Shown: in pieces, positions 8,884 to 20,482 of the stretch | Position numbering within the stretch: the stretch's first letter is position 1 | How the letters are laid out: every line of letters starts with the position of its first letter | Source: Pseudomonas khavaziana | GTDB taxonomy: Bacteria; Pseudomonadota; Gammaproteobacteria; Pseudomonadales; Pseudomonadaceae | DNA: 64,000 nucleotides | Reading direction: 5' to 3' | Assembly (NCBI RefSeq): GCF_019145205.1 | Contig: NZ_JAHSTT010000001.1 | Span: 913,714-977,713, forward strand | Program-made: the position numbers and the translations under genes | Notes under the pieces: generated by a model | What the model was told of the DNA's origin: nothing | What the model saw: only the letters and a program-made list of their open reading frames with translations | The model's database searches: none

Positions 8884-8976
8884 ATGTGGGAGGGGGCTTG
8901 CTCCCGATAGCTGAGTGTCAGTCAATGCATTTATTGGCTGGCCCACCGCTATCGGGAGCAAGCCCCCTCCCACATT
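8884..8976. repeat. REP doublet (type 1)
   Basis: Two inverted REP cores start ATGTGGGAGGGGGCTTGCTC and end in the complementary GGGAGCAAGCCCCCTCCCAC, about 93 bp overall. The pair lies between the convergent peptide-binding-protein and yciK genes. Confidence 0.9.
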
Positions 8977-8995
8977 TAATACTTATGTATGTCTA

Positions 8996-9736
8996 TTATT
9001 GCGCGTCGAACGCCTGCCCATTGATGCCGGCACTGTCCGGCCCCATCAGGTACAGGTACACCGGCATGATCTCTTCCGGTGCCGGCCGCTCCATCGGATT
9101 TTCCCCTGGATACGCCTGGGCCCGCATGCTGGTGCGCGTGCCGCCGGGGTTGATGCTGTTCGAGCGTACTGCCGCCACATCCTCAAGCTCATCGGCCAGG
9201 GTCTGCATCAGCCCTTCGGTGGCGAATTTCGACACCCCATAGGCACCCCAATAGGCACGGCCCTTACGCCCGACGCTGCTGGAGGTGAACACCACCGACG
9301 CATCCTGGGACAGCTTGAGCAACGGCAGCAAGGTGGCGGTCAGCATGAACATCGCGTTGACGTTCACATGCATCACCCGCATGAAATTCTCGCCGGACAA
9401 CTGCTCGATGGGCGTGCGCGGGCCAATGATCGAGGCATTGTGCAGCAGGCCGTCGAGGTGGCCGAATTCCTTTTCGATCATCGCCGCCAACTCATCGTAC
9501 TGATGGGGCAGGGCGGTCTCCAGGTTGAACGGGATCACCACCGGTTGCGGGTGGCCGGCGGCTTCGATCTCGTCATACACCTGGGCCAGATTGGCTTCGG
9601 TCTTGCCCAGCAACAGCACGGTAGCGCCATGGGCGGCATAGGTCTTCGCCGCTGCCGCGCCAATCCCGCGACCGGCGCCGGTTACCAGGATGATCCGGCC
9701 TTTGAGCAGTTCTGGAGGTGCGGAGTAATCAAACAT
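8996..9736 (-). CDS. yciK: Short-chain dehydrogenase/reductase YciK
   Basis: This 246-residue SDR-family oxidoreductase has the NAD(P)-binding motif TGAGRGIG at 19-26. It also has a HNAS motif, TSSS at about 151-154 and the catalytic YGVSK (Y166, K170). It follows mupP on the same strand, as in other Pseudomonas. The ATG at 9736 is preceded by a GAGG Shine-Dalgarno, which is better than the GTG-type start five codons upstream. The substrate is unknown. A type 2 REP pair lies between it and mupP. Confidence 0.88.
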   Translation of the reverse strand: MFDYSAPPELLKGRIILVTGAGRGIGAAAAKTYAAHGATVLLLGKTEANLAQVYDEIEAAGHPQPVVIPFNLETALPHQYDELAAMIEKEFGHLDGLLHNASIIGPRTPIEQLSGENFMRVMHVNVNAMFMLTATLLPLLKLSQDASVVFTSSSVGRKGRAYWGAYGVSKFATEGLMQTLADELEDVAAVRSNSINPGGTRTSMRAQAYPGENPMERPAPEEIMPVYLYLMGPDSAGINGQAFDAQ

Positions 9737-9777
9737 AAATAGCCTCGACAAAATTCACAGAAAATCCACGTGCCTTC

Positions 9778-9878
9778 TGTAGGAGCGAGCTTGCTCGCGA
9801 AAAACGTTAACGATAACGCGGGGGATCAGGATAAACGCGTCGTCCTCGGATTCTTCGCGAGCAAGCTCGCTCCTACAG
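9778..9878. repeat. REP doublet (type 2)
   Basis: Inverted copies of a second REP family (TGTAGGAGCGAGCTTGCTCG and GAGCAAGCTCGCTCCTACA) are spaced by about 60 bp. They lie in the gap between mupP and yciK. The core differs from the GGGGGCTTGCTCCC family found elsewhere in the window. Confidence 0.88.
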
Positions 9879-9893
9879 GTGGGTGATAGCGCT

Positions 9894-10565
9894 TCAGCAA
9901 CTGCACAGCGCGTTATCCAGCACCTTGCGCAGCTCCAGCGGGTGGTCCACCACCACATCCGCGCCCCAGTGACGTGGGTTGTCATCCGGGTGGATATAGC
10001 CGTAGGTCACCGCCGCCGTGCGGGTGCCGGCGCCGCGGCCGGACTCGATATCGCGCAGGTCATCACCGACGAACAGCACGCTGGCCGGGTCCAGGTCGAG
10101 CATCTTGCACGCCAGGATCATCGGCTCGGGGTCCGGCTTGCTGTTCTTCACGTGGTCCGGGCAGATCAGCACGGCCGAACGCTCGGCCAGGCCCAGTCGC
10201 TGCATGATCGGTTCGGCAAAGCGCACGGGCTTGTTGGTGACTACGCCCCAGATCAGCTTGGCTTTCTCGATGTCTTCCAGCAGCTCCGCCATGCCGTCGA
10301 ACAGTTTGCTGTGAACTGCACAGTCCTTGAGGTAGCGCTCGAGGAATTCCAGGCGCAATGCTTCAAAGCCGGGTGATTCCGGGTCCATCGAGAAGGTCAC
10401 CGCGACCATTGCCCGCGCTCCGCCGGAAATCTCATCGCGGATATGCTGCGGGCTGATCGGCTCCAGGCCCCGGTCGGCGCGCATGGCCTGGCAGATGGCG
10501 ATAAAGTCCGGCGCGGTATCCAGCAGGGTACCGTCCATGTCGAAGAGAACCGCTCGCAACTTCAC
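9894..10565 (-). CDS. mupP: N-acetylmuramic acid 6-phosphate phosphatase (HAD family)
   Basis: This 223-residue HAD phosphatase has motif [10 protein letters not shown] (nucleophile D9, acid D11), motif II VVTNKP, and motif III/IV KPDPEP...[10 protein letters not shown]. It is often annotated as phosphoglycolate phosphatase. Its place between ubiG and yciK is that of Pseudomonas mupP, which dephosphorylates MurNAc-6-phosphate in the peptidoglycan recycling route that bypasses de novo UDP-MurNAc synthesis and affects fosfomycin tolerance. The assignment over Gph rests on context. It begins 4 bp after ubiG. Confidence 0.82.
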   Translation of the reverse strand: MKLRAVLFDMDGTLLDTAPDFIAICQAMRADRGLEPISPQHIRDEISGGARAMVAVTFSMDPESPGFEALRLEFLERYLKDCAVHSKLFDGMAELLEDIEKAKLIWGVVTNKPVRFAEPIMQRLGLAERSAVLICPDHVKNSKPDPEPMILACKMLDLDPASVLFVGDDLRDIESGRGAGTRTAAVTYGYIHPDDNPRHWGADVVVDHPLELRKVLDNALCSC

Positions 10566-10569
10566 AGGC

Positions 10570-11268
10570 TTACTCCTCGCGCAGGGTCTGGATCATGTAG
10601 TTGACGTCAACGTCGCTGGCCAGCTTGTAGTGCTTGGTCAGCGGGTTGTAGGTCAGGCCGATGATGTCCTTGACCGTCAGCCCGGCCTGTCGGCTCCACG
10701 CGCCCAGCTCGGAAGGGCGGATGAATTTCTTGAAGTCATGGGTGCCACGCGGCAGCAGCTTCATGATGTATTCGGCGCCGATGATCGCGAACAGGTAAGC
10801 CTTGGGGTTGCGGTTGATGGTGGAGAAGAACACCTGGCCGCCGGGCTTGACCATGCGGAAACACGCACGGATCACCGAGGATGGGTCGGGTACGTGCTCC
10901 AGCATCTCCAGGCAGGTGACCACGTCGAACTGCTCGGGCATTTCCTCGGCCAGGGCTTCGGCGGTGATCTGGCGGTATTCCACGCTCACGCCGGATTCCA
11001 GCTGGTGCAACTGGGCCACGGCCAGGGGCGCTTCGCCCATGTCGATGCCCATCACCGTGGCGCCGCGCTGGGCCATGGCTTCGCTGAGGATGCCGCCGCC
11101 GCAACCGACGTCCAGCACTTTTTTGCCGGCCAGGTTGACGCGTTCGTCAATCCAGTTGACCCGCAGCGGGTTGATGTCGTGCAGGGGCTTGAACTCGCTT
11201 TCGCGGTCCCACCAGCGGTGGGCCAGGGCTTCGAACTTGGCGATTTCGGCGTGGTCGACGTTGCTCAT
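10570..11268 (-). CDS. ubiG: Ubiquinone biosynthesis O-methyltransferase
   Basis: This 232-residue SAM-dependent methyltransferase carries out both O-methylations in ubiquinone synthesis. It has motif [10 protein letters not shown] at 51-59, the WWD signature near residue 20, and [21 protein letters not shown], characteristic of UbiG. An AGAGGA Shine-Dalgarno precedes the ATG. It leads the short leftward run ubiG-mupP-yciK. Confidence 0.95.
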   Translation of the reverse strand: MSNVDHAEIAKFEALAHRWWDRESEFKPLHDINPLRVNWIDERVNLAGKKVLDVGCGGGILSEAMAQRGATVMGIDMGEAPLAVAQLHQLESGVSVEYRQITAEALAEEMPEQFDVVTCLEMLEHVPDPSSVIRACFRMVKPGGQVFFSTINRNPKAYLFAIIGAEYIMKLLPRGTHDFKKFIRPSELGAWSRQAGLTVKDIIGLTYNPLTKHYKLASDVDVNYMIQTLREE

Positions 11269-11332
11269 GGTGAATCCTCTAGAATCTGATAAATCGCTAT
11301 GTCGGTGCTGAACGCAGGGGCCAGCACCTTCG

Positions 11333-12664
11333 TTATTCGCTGTGCCCGCTGATGCGTTGGCCCCAGGCGATGGCCGTGGCGGTCAACTGTTGTTCATCCA
11401 TGCGGGTCAATTGCCGATCGTCGAGCAATGGCTTGCCGGCGACCCAAAGGTGTTTCACGCAATCGCGCCCGGTGGCATATATAAGCTGTGAGACCGGATC
11501 GTAGATCGGTTGTTGCGCCAGCCCCGACAAATCAAAGGCGACCATATCTGCTGCCTTGCCCACTTCCAGCGAGCCAATCTGGCTTTCCAGACCCATGGCG
11601 CGCGCGCCGTTGAGGGTCGCCATACGCAGGGCGCGGTGCGCATCCAGGGCGGTGGCCGAACCGGCGACGGCCTTGGCCAGCATCGCGGCGGTGCGGGTTT
11701 CGCCCAGCAGGTCCAGGTCATTGTTGCTGGCGGCGCCGTCGGTGCCGACGGCCACATTGACCCCTGCCTGCCACAAGCGCTCCACCGGGCAAAAGCCGCT
11801 GGCGAGTTTCAGGTTCGATTCCGGGCAATGGATAACGCTGGTGTTGCTTTCTACCAGTAAAGCCAGGTCATCCTCGCTGATTTGGGTCATATGAACGGCC
11901 TGGAAGCGCGGCCCCAGCAAGCCGAGGCGACCCAGGCGCGCCAGTGGCCGCTCGCCGGTCTGCTCCACGGCTTGCTGCACTTCGAAGGCGGTTTCATGCA
12001 CATGCATATGGATCGTGGCGTCCAGCTCCTCGGCGACCACGCGGATTTTCTCCAAATTGGCATCGCTCACGGTGTAGGGCGCGTGAGGGCCAAAGGCGAT
12101 CTTGATGCGCGGGTGATGCTTGAGGTCGCCGAATAGCTCGATAGCCTGGCGAAGCGCCTCGTCGGCACTGCTGGCGCCGGGAATCGGGAAATCGAGGATC
12201 GGCATCGCGATCTGCGCGCGCATGCCGCTGTTGTGCACGCAGTCGCTGGCGACCTTGGGGTAGAAGTACATGTCGCAAAAGCAGGTGATGCCGCCCTTGA
12301 GCTGTTCAGCGATGGCCAGGTTGGTACCGTCGCGCACGAAGGCTTCATCGACCCACTTGGCTTCGGCGGGCCAGATGTGTTTTTCCAGCCAGGTCATCAG
12401 CGGCAGGTCGTCGGCCAGGCCACGGAACAGGCTCATGGCTGCATGGCCGTGGGCGTTGATCAGGCCGGGGCTGAGCAGCATGCCGGGCAGCTCCCGCACT
12501 TCCTTGGCCGCAAGCTTCAATGCCGCAGCCCGCGGGCCGATAAAGGCAATGCACCCGTCGCGGATGCCCAGGCCATGCTCCTTGAGCACTACGCCGGCAG
12601 GTTCGACGGGTACCAGCCAGGTCGGCAGCAGCAGCAAGTCGAGCGGGGCGGCAGAGGTGGTCAT
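11333..12664 (-). CDS. mtaD: 5-methylthioadenosine / S-adenosylhomocysteine deaminase
   Basis: This 443-residue amidohydrolase belongs to the TRZ/ATZ family. The metal-binding HGH motif is at about 73-75 ([13 protein letters not shown]), followed by [14 protein letters not shown] and GTDGAASNN further on. Pseudomonas enzymes of this type deaminate 5'-methylthioadenosine to methylthioinosine. It is divergent from mtnA, with a 109-bp shared regulatory gap, which fits methionine salvage. Confidence 0.88.
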   Translation of the reverse strand: MTTSAAPLDLLLLPTWLVPVEPAGVVLKEHGLGIRDGCIAFIGPRAAALKLAAKEVRELPGMLLSPGLINAHGHAAMSLFRGLADDLPLMTWLEKHIWPAEAKWVDEAFVRDGTNLAIAEQLKGGITCFCDMYFYPKVASDCVHNSGMRAQIAMPILDFPIPGASSADEALRQAIELFGDLKHHPRIKIAFGPHAPYTVSDANLEKIRVVAEELDATIHMHVHETAFEVQQAVEQTGERPLARLGRLGLLGPRFQAVHMTQISEDDLALLVESNTSVIHCPESNLKLASGFCPVERLWQAGVNVAVGTDGAASNNDLDLLGETRTAAMLAKAVAGSATALDAHRALRMATLNGARAMGLESQIGSLEVGKAADMVAFDLSGLAQQPIYDPVSQLIYATGRDCVKHLWVAGKPLLDDRQLTRMDEQQLTATAIAWGQRISGHSE

Positions 12665-12773
12665 CGCAGGCTTCTTCCCAGGCAGCTATAAAAGAAGGGC
12701 GAAGTATACCCGAGCGTCCTGGCTGGCGGATCGCTATAATCCGCGGCTTTTGTTCATGAGTGCGGGGTAAGGG
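12665..12773. promoter_or_regulatory. Divergent promoter region of mtaD and mtnA
   Basis: A consensus TATAAT (12735-12740) faces mtnA, and TATACT on the minus strand (12703-12708) faces mtaD. No good TTGACA is seen at either expected -35 spacing, so these are -10 candidates only. Confidence 0.4.
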
Positions 12774-13844
12774 ATGCGCGACCGACTGTTGGCTGCAGAG
12801 AACGTGAAGGCCATCGATTGGCGTGATGGCGCGCTGTATCTGCTCGATCAGCGTGTTTTGCCGTCCCGGGAAAGCTGGGTAGCCTGCCGTACCGTAGAGG
12901 CAGTGGCCGATGCCATCCGCTCGATGCTGGTACGGGGCGCGCCGGCCATTGGCATCTGCGCCGCGTATGGCTTGGTGCTGGCTGCCCGTGAGCGCATCGC
13001 TCAAGGCGGTGACTGGCAAGCTGCCTGGGAAGAAGACTACGCACTGTTAGCCGATACCCGACCTACTGCCTCGAACCTGTTCTGGGCCTTGCAGCGCATG
13101 CGCGACCGCCTGGACCGCCTCAAGAAGCACGCCGATCCGCTGGCGGTGCTGGAAGCCGAAGCCATTGCGATTCATGAAAGCGACCGGGAGGCCAATTTCG
13201 TTATGGCCCAGCTAGGCATGGAGCGGATTCGCAAGCACCAAGGCAACGCCCAGGCGATCCTGACTCATGGCAACACTGGCGCTTTGGCCACGGGCGGCGT
13301 CGGCACGGCCCTCGGGGTTATTCGCGCAGCGTTCCTTGAAGGGTTGGTCGAGCAAGTCTATGTCAACGAGACCCGGCCCTGGCTGCAAGGCTCGCGGCTG
13401 ACTGCCTGGGAGCTGGCGGGCGACGGTATCCCGGTGACGGTGAATGCCGACTCGGCGGGGGCGCATATCCTCAAGACCAAGGGCGTGACCTGGGTGATTG
13501 TCGGCGCCGACTGCATTGCCGCCAATGGCGATGTGGTCAGCAAGATTGGCACTTATCAGTTGGCCGTCTGCGCCATGCACCACGGCGTGCGCTTCATGGT
13601 GGTGGCGCCAAGCTCGACCCTCGACCTGATGATGGCTACTGGCGATGACGTTGCGCTGGAGGCGCGTGATCCCGGCGAATTGCTGGAGGTAATGGGGCAG
13701 CGCTTGACGGTAGAGGCTATTAATCCGGTATTCGATGTCACCCCGGCTGACCTGATTGACGTGATCGTGACTGAGAAGGGCGTGGTCGAGCGGCCGGATA
13801 CTGCCAAGTTGGCCAGGTTGATGTGCCGTAAGCGGCTGCATTGA
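12774..13844 (+). CDS. mtnA: Methylthioribose-1-phosphate isomerase (catalytic Cys replaced)
   Basis: This 356-residue protein belongs to the eIF2B-alpha-related MtnA family, which converts methylthioribose-1-phosphate to the ribulose form in methionine salvage. Family blocks are clear: RGAPAIG at 54-60, [28 protein letters not shown], GADxIAANGD and the C-terminal [12 protein letters not shown]. The usual THCNxG block reads THGNTG: the cysteine (C160 in the Bacillus enzyme) is glycine G166 here. The catalytic aspartate is kept (D246) but the following residue is cysteine (GADCI) rather than the common arginine. The gene is otherwise full length and intact. Confidence 0.85.
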   Translation: MRDRLLAAENVKAIDWRDGALYLLDQRVLPSRESWVACRTVEAVADAIRSMLVRGAPAIGICAAYGLVLAARERIAQGGDWQAAWEEDYALLADTRPTASNLFWALQRMRDRLDRLKKHADPLAVLEAEAIAIHESDREANFVMAQLGMERIRKHQGNAQAILTHGNTGALATGGVGTALGVIRAAFLEGLVEQVYVNETRPWLQGSRLTAWELAGDGIPVTVNADSAGAHILKTKGVTWVIVGADCIAANGDVVSKIGTYQLAVCAMHHGVRFMVVAPSSTLDLMMATGDDVALEARDPGELLEVMGQRLTVEAINPVFDVTPADLIDVIVTEKGVVERPDTAKLARLMCRKRLH

Positions 13845-13867
13845 GGCCTGTGGTGTCTGTGAAATAG

Positions 13868-13942
13868 CAATCGGGAGCAAGTCCCCTCCCACACTTGAAT
13901 TGTGAACACCGTCAAATGTGGGAGGGGGCTTGCCCCCGATTG
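13868..13942. repeat. REP doublet, tail-to-tail orientation
   Basis: The order of the two type 1 cores is reversed compared with most copies here: CAATCGGGAGCAAGTCCCCT comes first and GTGGGAGGGGGCTTGCCCCC second. The two are separated by about 25 bp. The pair follows the mtnA stop codon. Confidence 0.85.
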
Positions 13943-14110
13943 GCCCTTGAAGTCAATAAAGCATCCAGATCCAGCCTCAAAAAAAGCACCACCCCACCTC
14001 TGAGCCCCTCTCGTCGCCCTCAAGCCTGTCATCCGTCAAATTACTAGTCTCCATGCGCATCAGGGGGATAGGTGCGTGGCGGCGATTGTGATAACATCCG
14101 GCGGTTTCCA

Positions 14111-14132
14111 GGGCCACCCCGAGGGGTGGCCC
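14111..14132 (+). other. Perfect GC-rich hairpin in the gyrA leader
   Basis: Two perfect 10-bp arms (GGGCCACCCC and GGGGTGGCCC) surround a 2-base centre (GA). The hairpin lies 134 bp before the gyrA start, just after GTGATAACAT, which could be part of the gyrA promoter. No T-run follows, so it is not a simple terminator. The rest of 13943-14266 shows no gene. Confidence 0.5.
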
Positions 14133-14266
14133 ATAACGTGCAGATCCGTGTCATAACTCGTTGATTTGTCGTAAGTCGTTGTCAGGCACCGTGCCGGCAG
14201 CGGCGAGCTTCGTTCGTCCCATATGGATGCGACGAAGTTTCACCCGAAAAAGGAATCAGGCTTCTC

Positions 14267-16921
<2,655 letters not shown>

Positions 16922-16932
16922 GCGGACACACA

Positions 16933-16966
16933 GGGGGCGGATGAAGATTCGCCCCCTTGTTGTTTG
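16933..16966 (+). terminator. Rho-independent terminator of gyrA
   Basis: The arms GGGGGCG and CGCCCCC enclose a 10-base loop and are followed by TTGTTGTTTG, starting 12 bp after the gyrA stop. Confidence 0.8.
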
Positions 16967-17002
16967 TCCGGATGGAAATATCGACAGCGATGAAAATCCA
17001 AC

Positions 17003-17093
17003 TGTGGGAGGGGGCTTGCTCCCGATTGCGGAGTGTCAGCGGCATATCAGCTGACTGACCCACCGCTTTCGCGAGCAAGCCCGCTCCCACATT
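17003..17093. repeat. REP doublet (type 1, hybrid second copy)
   Basis: The first core is a standard TGTGGGAGGGGGCTTGCTCC. The second reads TTTCGCGAGCAAGCCCGCTC, which mixes bases of the two REP families. It lies between the gyrA terminator and serC, and it is the last REP before 48.3 kb. Confidence 0.85.
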
Positions 17094-17152
17094 GGATCGG
17101 GTGTCGCCTGATATGTTTGCGTGACTACCACCAGATCAGAGTGAGATTGGAT

Positions 17153-18238
17153 GTGAGCAAGAGAGCCTATAACTTCTGTGCCGGTCCCGCGGCGCTTCCT
17201 GAAGCAGTCCTGCAGCGTGCGCAGGGTGAACTCCTCGACTGGCATGGAAAAGGCCTCTCCGTGATGGAAATGAGCCATCGCAGCGATGAGTTCGTATCCA
17301 TCGCCACCAAGGCCGAGCAGGACCTGCGCGACTTGCTGGACATCCCATCCGACTACAAAGTGCTGTTTCTGCAAGGTGGTGCGAGCCAGCAGTTCGCTCA
17401 ACTGCCGCTGAACCTGTTGCCGGAAGATGGCACTGCCGACTATATCGACACCGGGATCTGGGGGCAGAAAGCCATTGAAGAGGCATCGCGCTACGGTCAC
17501 GTCAATGTGGCAGGCACCGCCAAGCCCTACGACTACTTCGCCATTCCAGGTCAGAACGAGTGGAAGCTTTCGAAGGATGCGGCCTACGTCCACTACGTAG
17601 CGAACGAAACCATTGGCGGCCTGGAATTCGACTGGGTGCCGGAAGTGGGTGACGTGCCGCTGGTGTGCGACATGTCTTCGGACATCCTTTCGCGCCCGAT
17701 CGACGTATCCAAATACGGCATGATCTACGCCGGTGCGCAGAAGAACATCGGCCCGAGCGGCATCCTGGTCAATATCATCCGCGAAGACCTGCTCGGTCGC
17801 GCGCGCTCGCTGTGCCCGACCATGCTCAACTACAAGGTTGCGGCCGATAACGGCTCGATGTACAACACCCCACCAGCGTTCGCCTGGTACCTCTCGGGCC
17901 TGGTGTTCGAATGGCTCAAAGAGCAGGGCGGTGTGGCTGCCATGGGCAAGCGCAACGAAGAGAAGAAGCGCACCCTGTACGACTTCATCGACGCCAGCGG
18001 CTTGTACAGCAACCCGATCAACCTCACTGACCGCTCGTGGATGAACGTGCCGTTCCGCCTGGCCGATGATCGCCTGGACAAGCCATTCCTGGCCGGTGCC
18101 GACGCGCGCGGCCTGCTGAACCTCAAGGGCCACCGTTCGGTCGGCGGCATGCGCGCCTCCATCTACAACGCTGTCGACATCCACGCGATCAACGCGTTGG
18201 TGGCCTACATGGCAGAGTTCGAAAAGGAACACGGCTAA
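17153..18238 (+). CDS. serC: Phosphoserine aminotransferase
   Basis: This 361-residue PLP enzyme makes 3-phosphoserine and also acts in vitamin B6 synthesis. It begins KRAYNFCAGPAALPEAVL and has FLQGGASQQF and YAGAQKNIGPSG, where the lysine holds PLP. The GTG start gives the normal family length; the ribosome site is weak. Its stop overlaps the pheA start by 1 bp (TAATG). Confidence 0.95.
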   Translation: MSKRAYNFCAGPAALPEAVLQRAQGELLDWHGKGLSVMEMSHRSDEFVSIATKAEQDLRDLLDIPSDYKVLFLQGGASQQFAQLPLNLLPEDGTADYIDTGIWGQKAIEEASRYGHVNVAGTAKPYDYFAIPGQNEWKLSKDAAYVHYVANETIGGLEFDWVPEVGDVPLVCDMSSDILSRPIDVSKYGMIYAGAQKNIGPSGILVNIIREDLLGRARSLCPTMLNYKVAADNGSMYNTPPAFAWYLSGLVFEWLKEQGGVAAMGKRNEEKKRTLYDFIDASGLYSNPINLTDRSWMNVPFRLADDRLDKPFLAGADARGLLNLKGHRSVGGMRASIYNAVDIHAINALVAYMAEFEKEHG

Positions 18239-19332
18239 TGTCTGAGCAAGAACTCAAGGCCCTGCGTATACGCATTGATAGCCTGGACGAGAAAGTCCTG
18301 GAGCTGATCAGTGAGCGAGCGCGCTGTGCCCAGGAAGTGGCACGGGTGAAAATGGCGTCCCTGGCAGAAGGCGAAGTGCCGGTGTTCTACCGGCCTGAGC
18401 GTGAAGCCCAGGTGCTCAAGCGCGTGATGGAGCGCAACAGGGGCCCGTTGGGTAACGAAGAGATGGCGCGGTTGTTCCGTGAAATCATGTCCTCGTGCCT
18501 GGCGCTGGAGCAGCCGCTGAAAGTGGCTTACCTCGGCCCGGAAGGCACCTTCACCCAGGCCGCAGCCATGAAGCACTTCGGCCACGCGGTGATCAGCAAG
18601 CCGATGGCGGCCATCGACGAAGTGTTCCGCGAAGTGGCGGCCGGGGCGGTGAATTTTGGCGTGGTGCCGGTGGAAAACTCCACCGAAGGCGCGGTCAACC
18701 ACACCCTGGACAGCTTTCTCGAGCACGACATGGTGATCTGCGGCGAAGTCGAGCTGCGTATCCACCATCACCTGCTGGTGGGTGAGAACACCAAGACCGA
18801 CAGCATCAGCCGCATCTACTCCCACGCCCAGTCCCTGGCCCAGTGCCGCAAGTGGCTGGACGCCCATTACCCGAATGTGGAGCGCGTGGCGGTATCCAGC
18901 AACGCCGAAGCGGCCAAGCGGGTCAAGGGTGAGTGGAATTCGGCGGCGATTGCCGGTGATATGGCTGCGGGCCTGTACGGCCTGACGCGCCTGGCCGAGA
19001 AGATCGAGGACCGCCCGGACAACTCCACGCGCTTTTTGATGATCGGCAGCCAGGAAGTGCCGCCCACCGGCGACGACAAGACCTCGATCATCGTCTCCAT
19101 GAGCAACAAGCCCGGCGCGCTGCATGAGCTGTTGGTGCCATTCCACGATAACGGGATTGACCTGACGCGCATCGAAACGCGTCCTTCGCGCAGCGGTAAA
19201 TGGACTTATGTGTTCTTTATCGACTTCATCGGCCATCACCGCGACCCACTGGTCAAGGGCGTGCTGGAGAAAATCAGTCAGGAAGCCGTAGCACTCAAGG
19301 TGCTGGGCTCGTACCCGAAAGCGGTTTTGTGA
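18238..19332 (+). CDS. pheA: Chorismate mutase / prephenate dehydratase (P-protein)
   Basis: This 364-residue bifunctional enzyme leads to phenylalanine. An AroQ-type chorismate mutase domain occupies about 1-90 (LRIRIDSLDEKVLELISERA). The prephenate dehydratase domain follows (about 95-275, with YLGPEGTFTQAAA and VPVENSTEGAVN), and then the ACT regulatory domain (about 280-360, with LTRIETRPSRSGKW). The ACT domain implies feedback control by phenylalanine. Confidence 0.96.
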   Translation: MSEQELKALRIRIDSLDEKVLELISERARCAQEVARVKMASLAEGEVPVFYRPEREAQVLKRVMERNRGPLGNEEMARLFREIMSSCLALEQPLKVAYLGPEGTFTQAAAMKHFGHAVISKPMAAIDEVFREVAAGAVNFGVVPVENSTEGAVNHTLDSFLEHDMVICGEVELRIHHHLLVGENTKTDSISRIYSHAQSLAQCRKWLDAHYPNVERVAVSSNAEAAKRVKGEWNSAAIAGDMAAGLYGLTRLAEKIEDRPDNSTRFLMIGSQEVPPTGDDKTSIIVSMSNKPGALHELLVPFHDNGIDLTRIETRPSRSGKWTYVFFIDFIGHHRDPLVKGVLEKISQEAVALKVLGSYPKAVL

Positions 19333-19341
19333 GGCTTTGAC

Positions 19342-20454
19342 ATGAGTGGCAACTTTCTCGCCCTGGCGCAGCCGGGCGTGCAACAACTCTCGCCTTATGT
19401 TCCAGGCAAGCCTGTGGACGAGTTGGCCCGTGAGTTGAATCTGGACCCGTCCAGGATCGTCAAGCTGGCGAGCAACGAGAACCCGCTGGGCCCGAGCCCT
19501 AAAGTGCTTGCGGCGATTCGCGAAGAGCTGGCCGAGCTGACCCGTTACCCCGATGGCAACGGCTTTGCGCTCAAGTCCCTGCTGGCGGACAAGTGCCGGG
19601 TCGAGCTGAATCAGGTGACCTTGGGCAACGGCTCCAATGACATCCTTGAACTGGTCGGCCGTGCCTACCTGGCGCCAGGCTTGAATGCGGTGTTCAGCGA
19701 GCACGCGTTTGCGGTCTACCCGATCGTGACCCAGGCGGTGGGGGCGGATGCTCGGGTGATTCCTGCCAAGGACTGGGGTCATGACTTGCCGGCGATGCTG
19801 GCGGCCATCGACGCGCAAACCCGCGTGGTGTTTATCGCCAACCCGAACAACCCGACCGGCACCTGGTTTGATGAGCGGGCGCTGAACGAATTCCTGCAGG
19901 ATGTGCCGGAGCACGTGCTGGTGGTGCTGGACGAAGCCTATATCGAGTACGCCGAGGGCAGCGACCTGCCGGACGGCCTCGACTTCCTGGCGGCCTATCC
20001 GAACCTGCTGGTATCGCGCACGTTCTCCAAGGCGTATGGCCTGGCGTCGCTGCGGGTCGGCTACGGCTTATCCACGGCGGTGGTTGCCGATGTGCTCAAC
20101 CGTGTGCGCCAGCCGTTCAACGTCAACAGTCTGGCCCTGGCGGCTGCGTGTGCGGCGGTAAAGGATGCCGAGTATCTGGAAGAAGGACGTCGCATCAACG
20201 AAAGCGGCATGCTGCAATTGCAGCAGGGCTTTCGCGAGTTGGGCCTGGGTTGGATTCCGTCCAAGGGCAACTTCATCTGCGTCGATCTCGGCCAGGTTGC
20301 TGCCCCGGTGTTCCAGGGCCTGTTGCGCGAAGGCGTGATCGTGCGTCCGGTGGCCAACTACGGCATGCCGAACCACCTGCGTATCACCATCGGTTTGCCG
20401 GCTGAGAACAGCCGCTTCCTTGAGGCACTGGCCAAGGTTCTGGCCCGTGGTTGA
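19342..20454 (+). CDS. hisC: Histidinol-phosphate aminotransferase
   Basis: This 370-residue fold-type I PLP aminotransferase has KLASNENPLGPSP near the start, NPNNPTGTWF in the middle, the PLP lysine in SRTFSKAYGLASLR, and RPVANYGMPNHLRITIG near the end. In this aromatic block the enzyme is thought to serve aromatic as well as histidine synthesis. It begins 9 bp after pheA. Confidence 0.93.
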   Translation: MSGNFLALAQPGVQQLSPYVPGKPVDELARELNLDPSRIVKLASNENPLGPSPKVLAAIREELAELTRYPDGNGFALKSLLADKCRVELNQVTLGNGSNDILELVGRAYLAPGLNAVFSEHAFAVYPIVTQAVGADARVIPAKDWGHDLPAMLAAIDAQTRVVFIANPNNPTGTWFDERALNEFLQDVPEHVLVVLDEAYIEYAEGSDLPDGLDFLAAYPNLLVSRTFSKAYGLASLRVGYGLSTAVVADVLNRVRQPFNVNSLALAAACAAVKDAEYLEEGRRINESGMLQLQQGFRELGLGWIPSKGNFICVDLGQVAAPVFQGLLREGVIVRPVANYGMPNHLRITIGLPAENSRFLEALAKVLARG

Positions 20455-20482
20455 TGTCACTGCATTGCAACCTGCTGTGCCT

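Noticed and set aside
18235..19914. A 559-codon open frame antisense to pheA and hisC
   Set aside because: It crosses two well-supported genes and its product is a low-complexity His/Arg/Gln-rich shadow.
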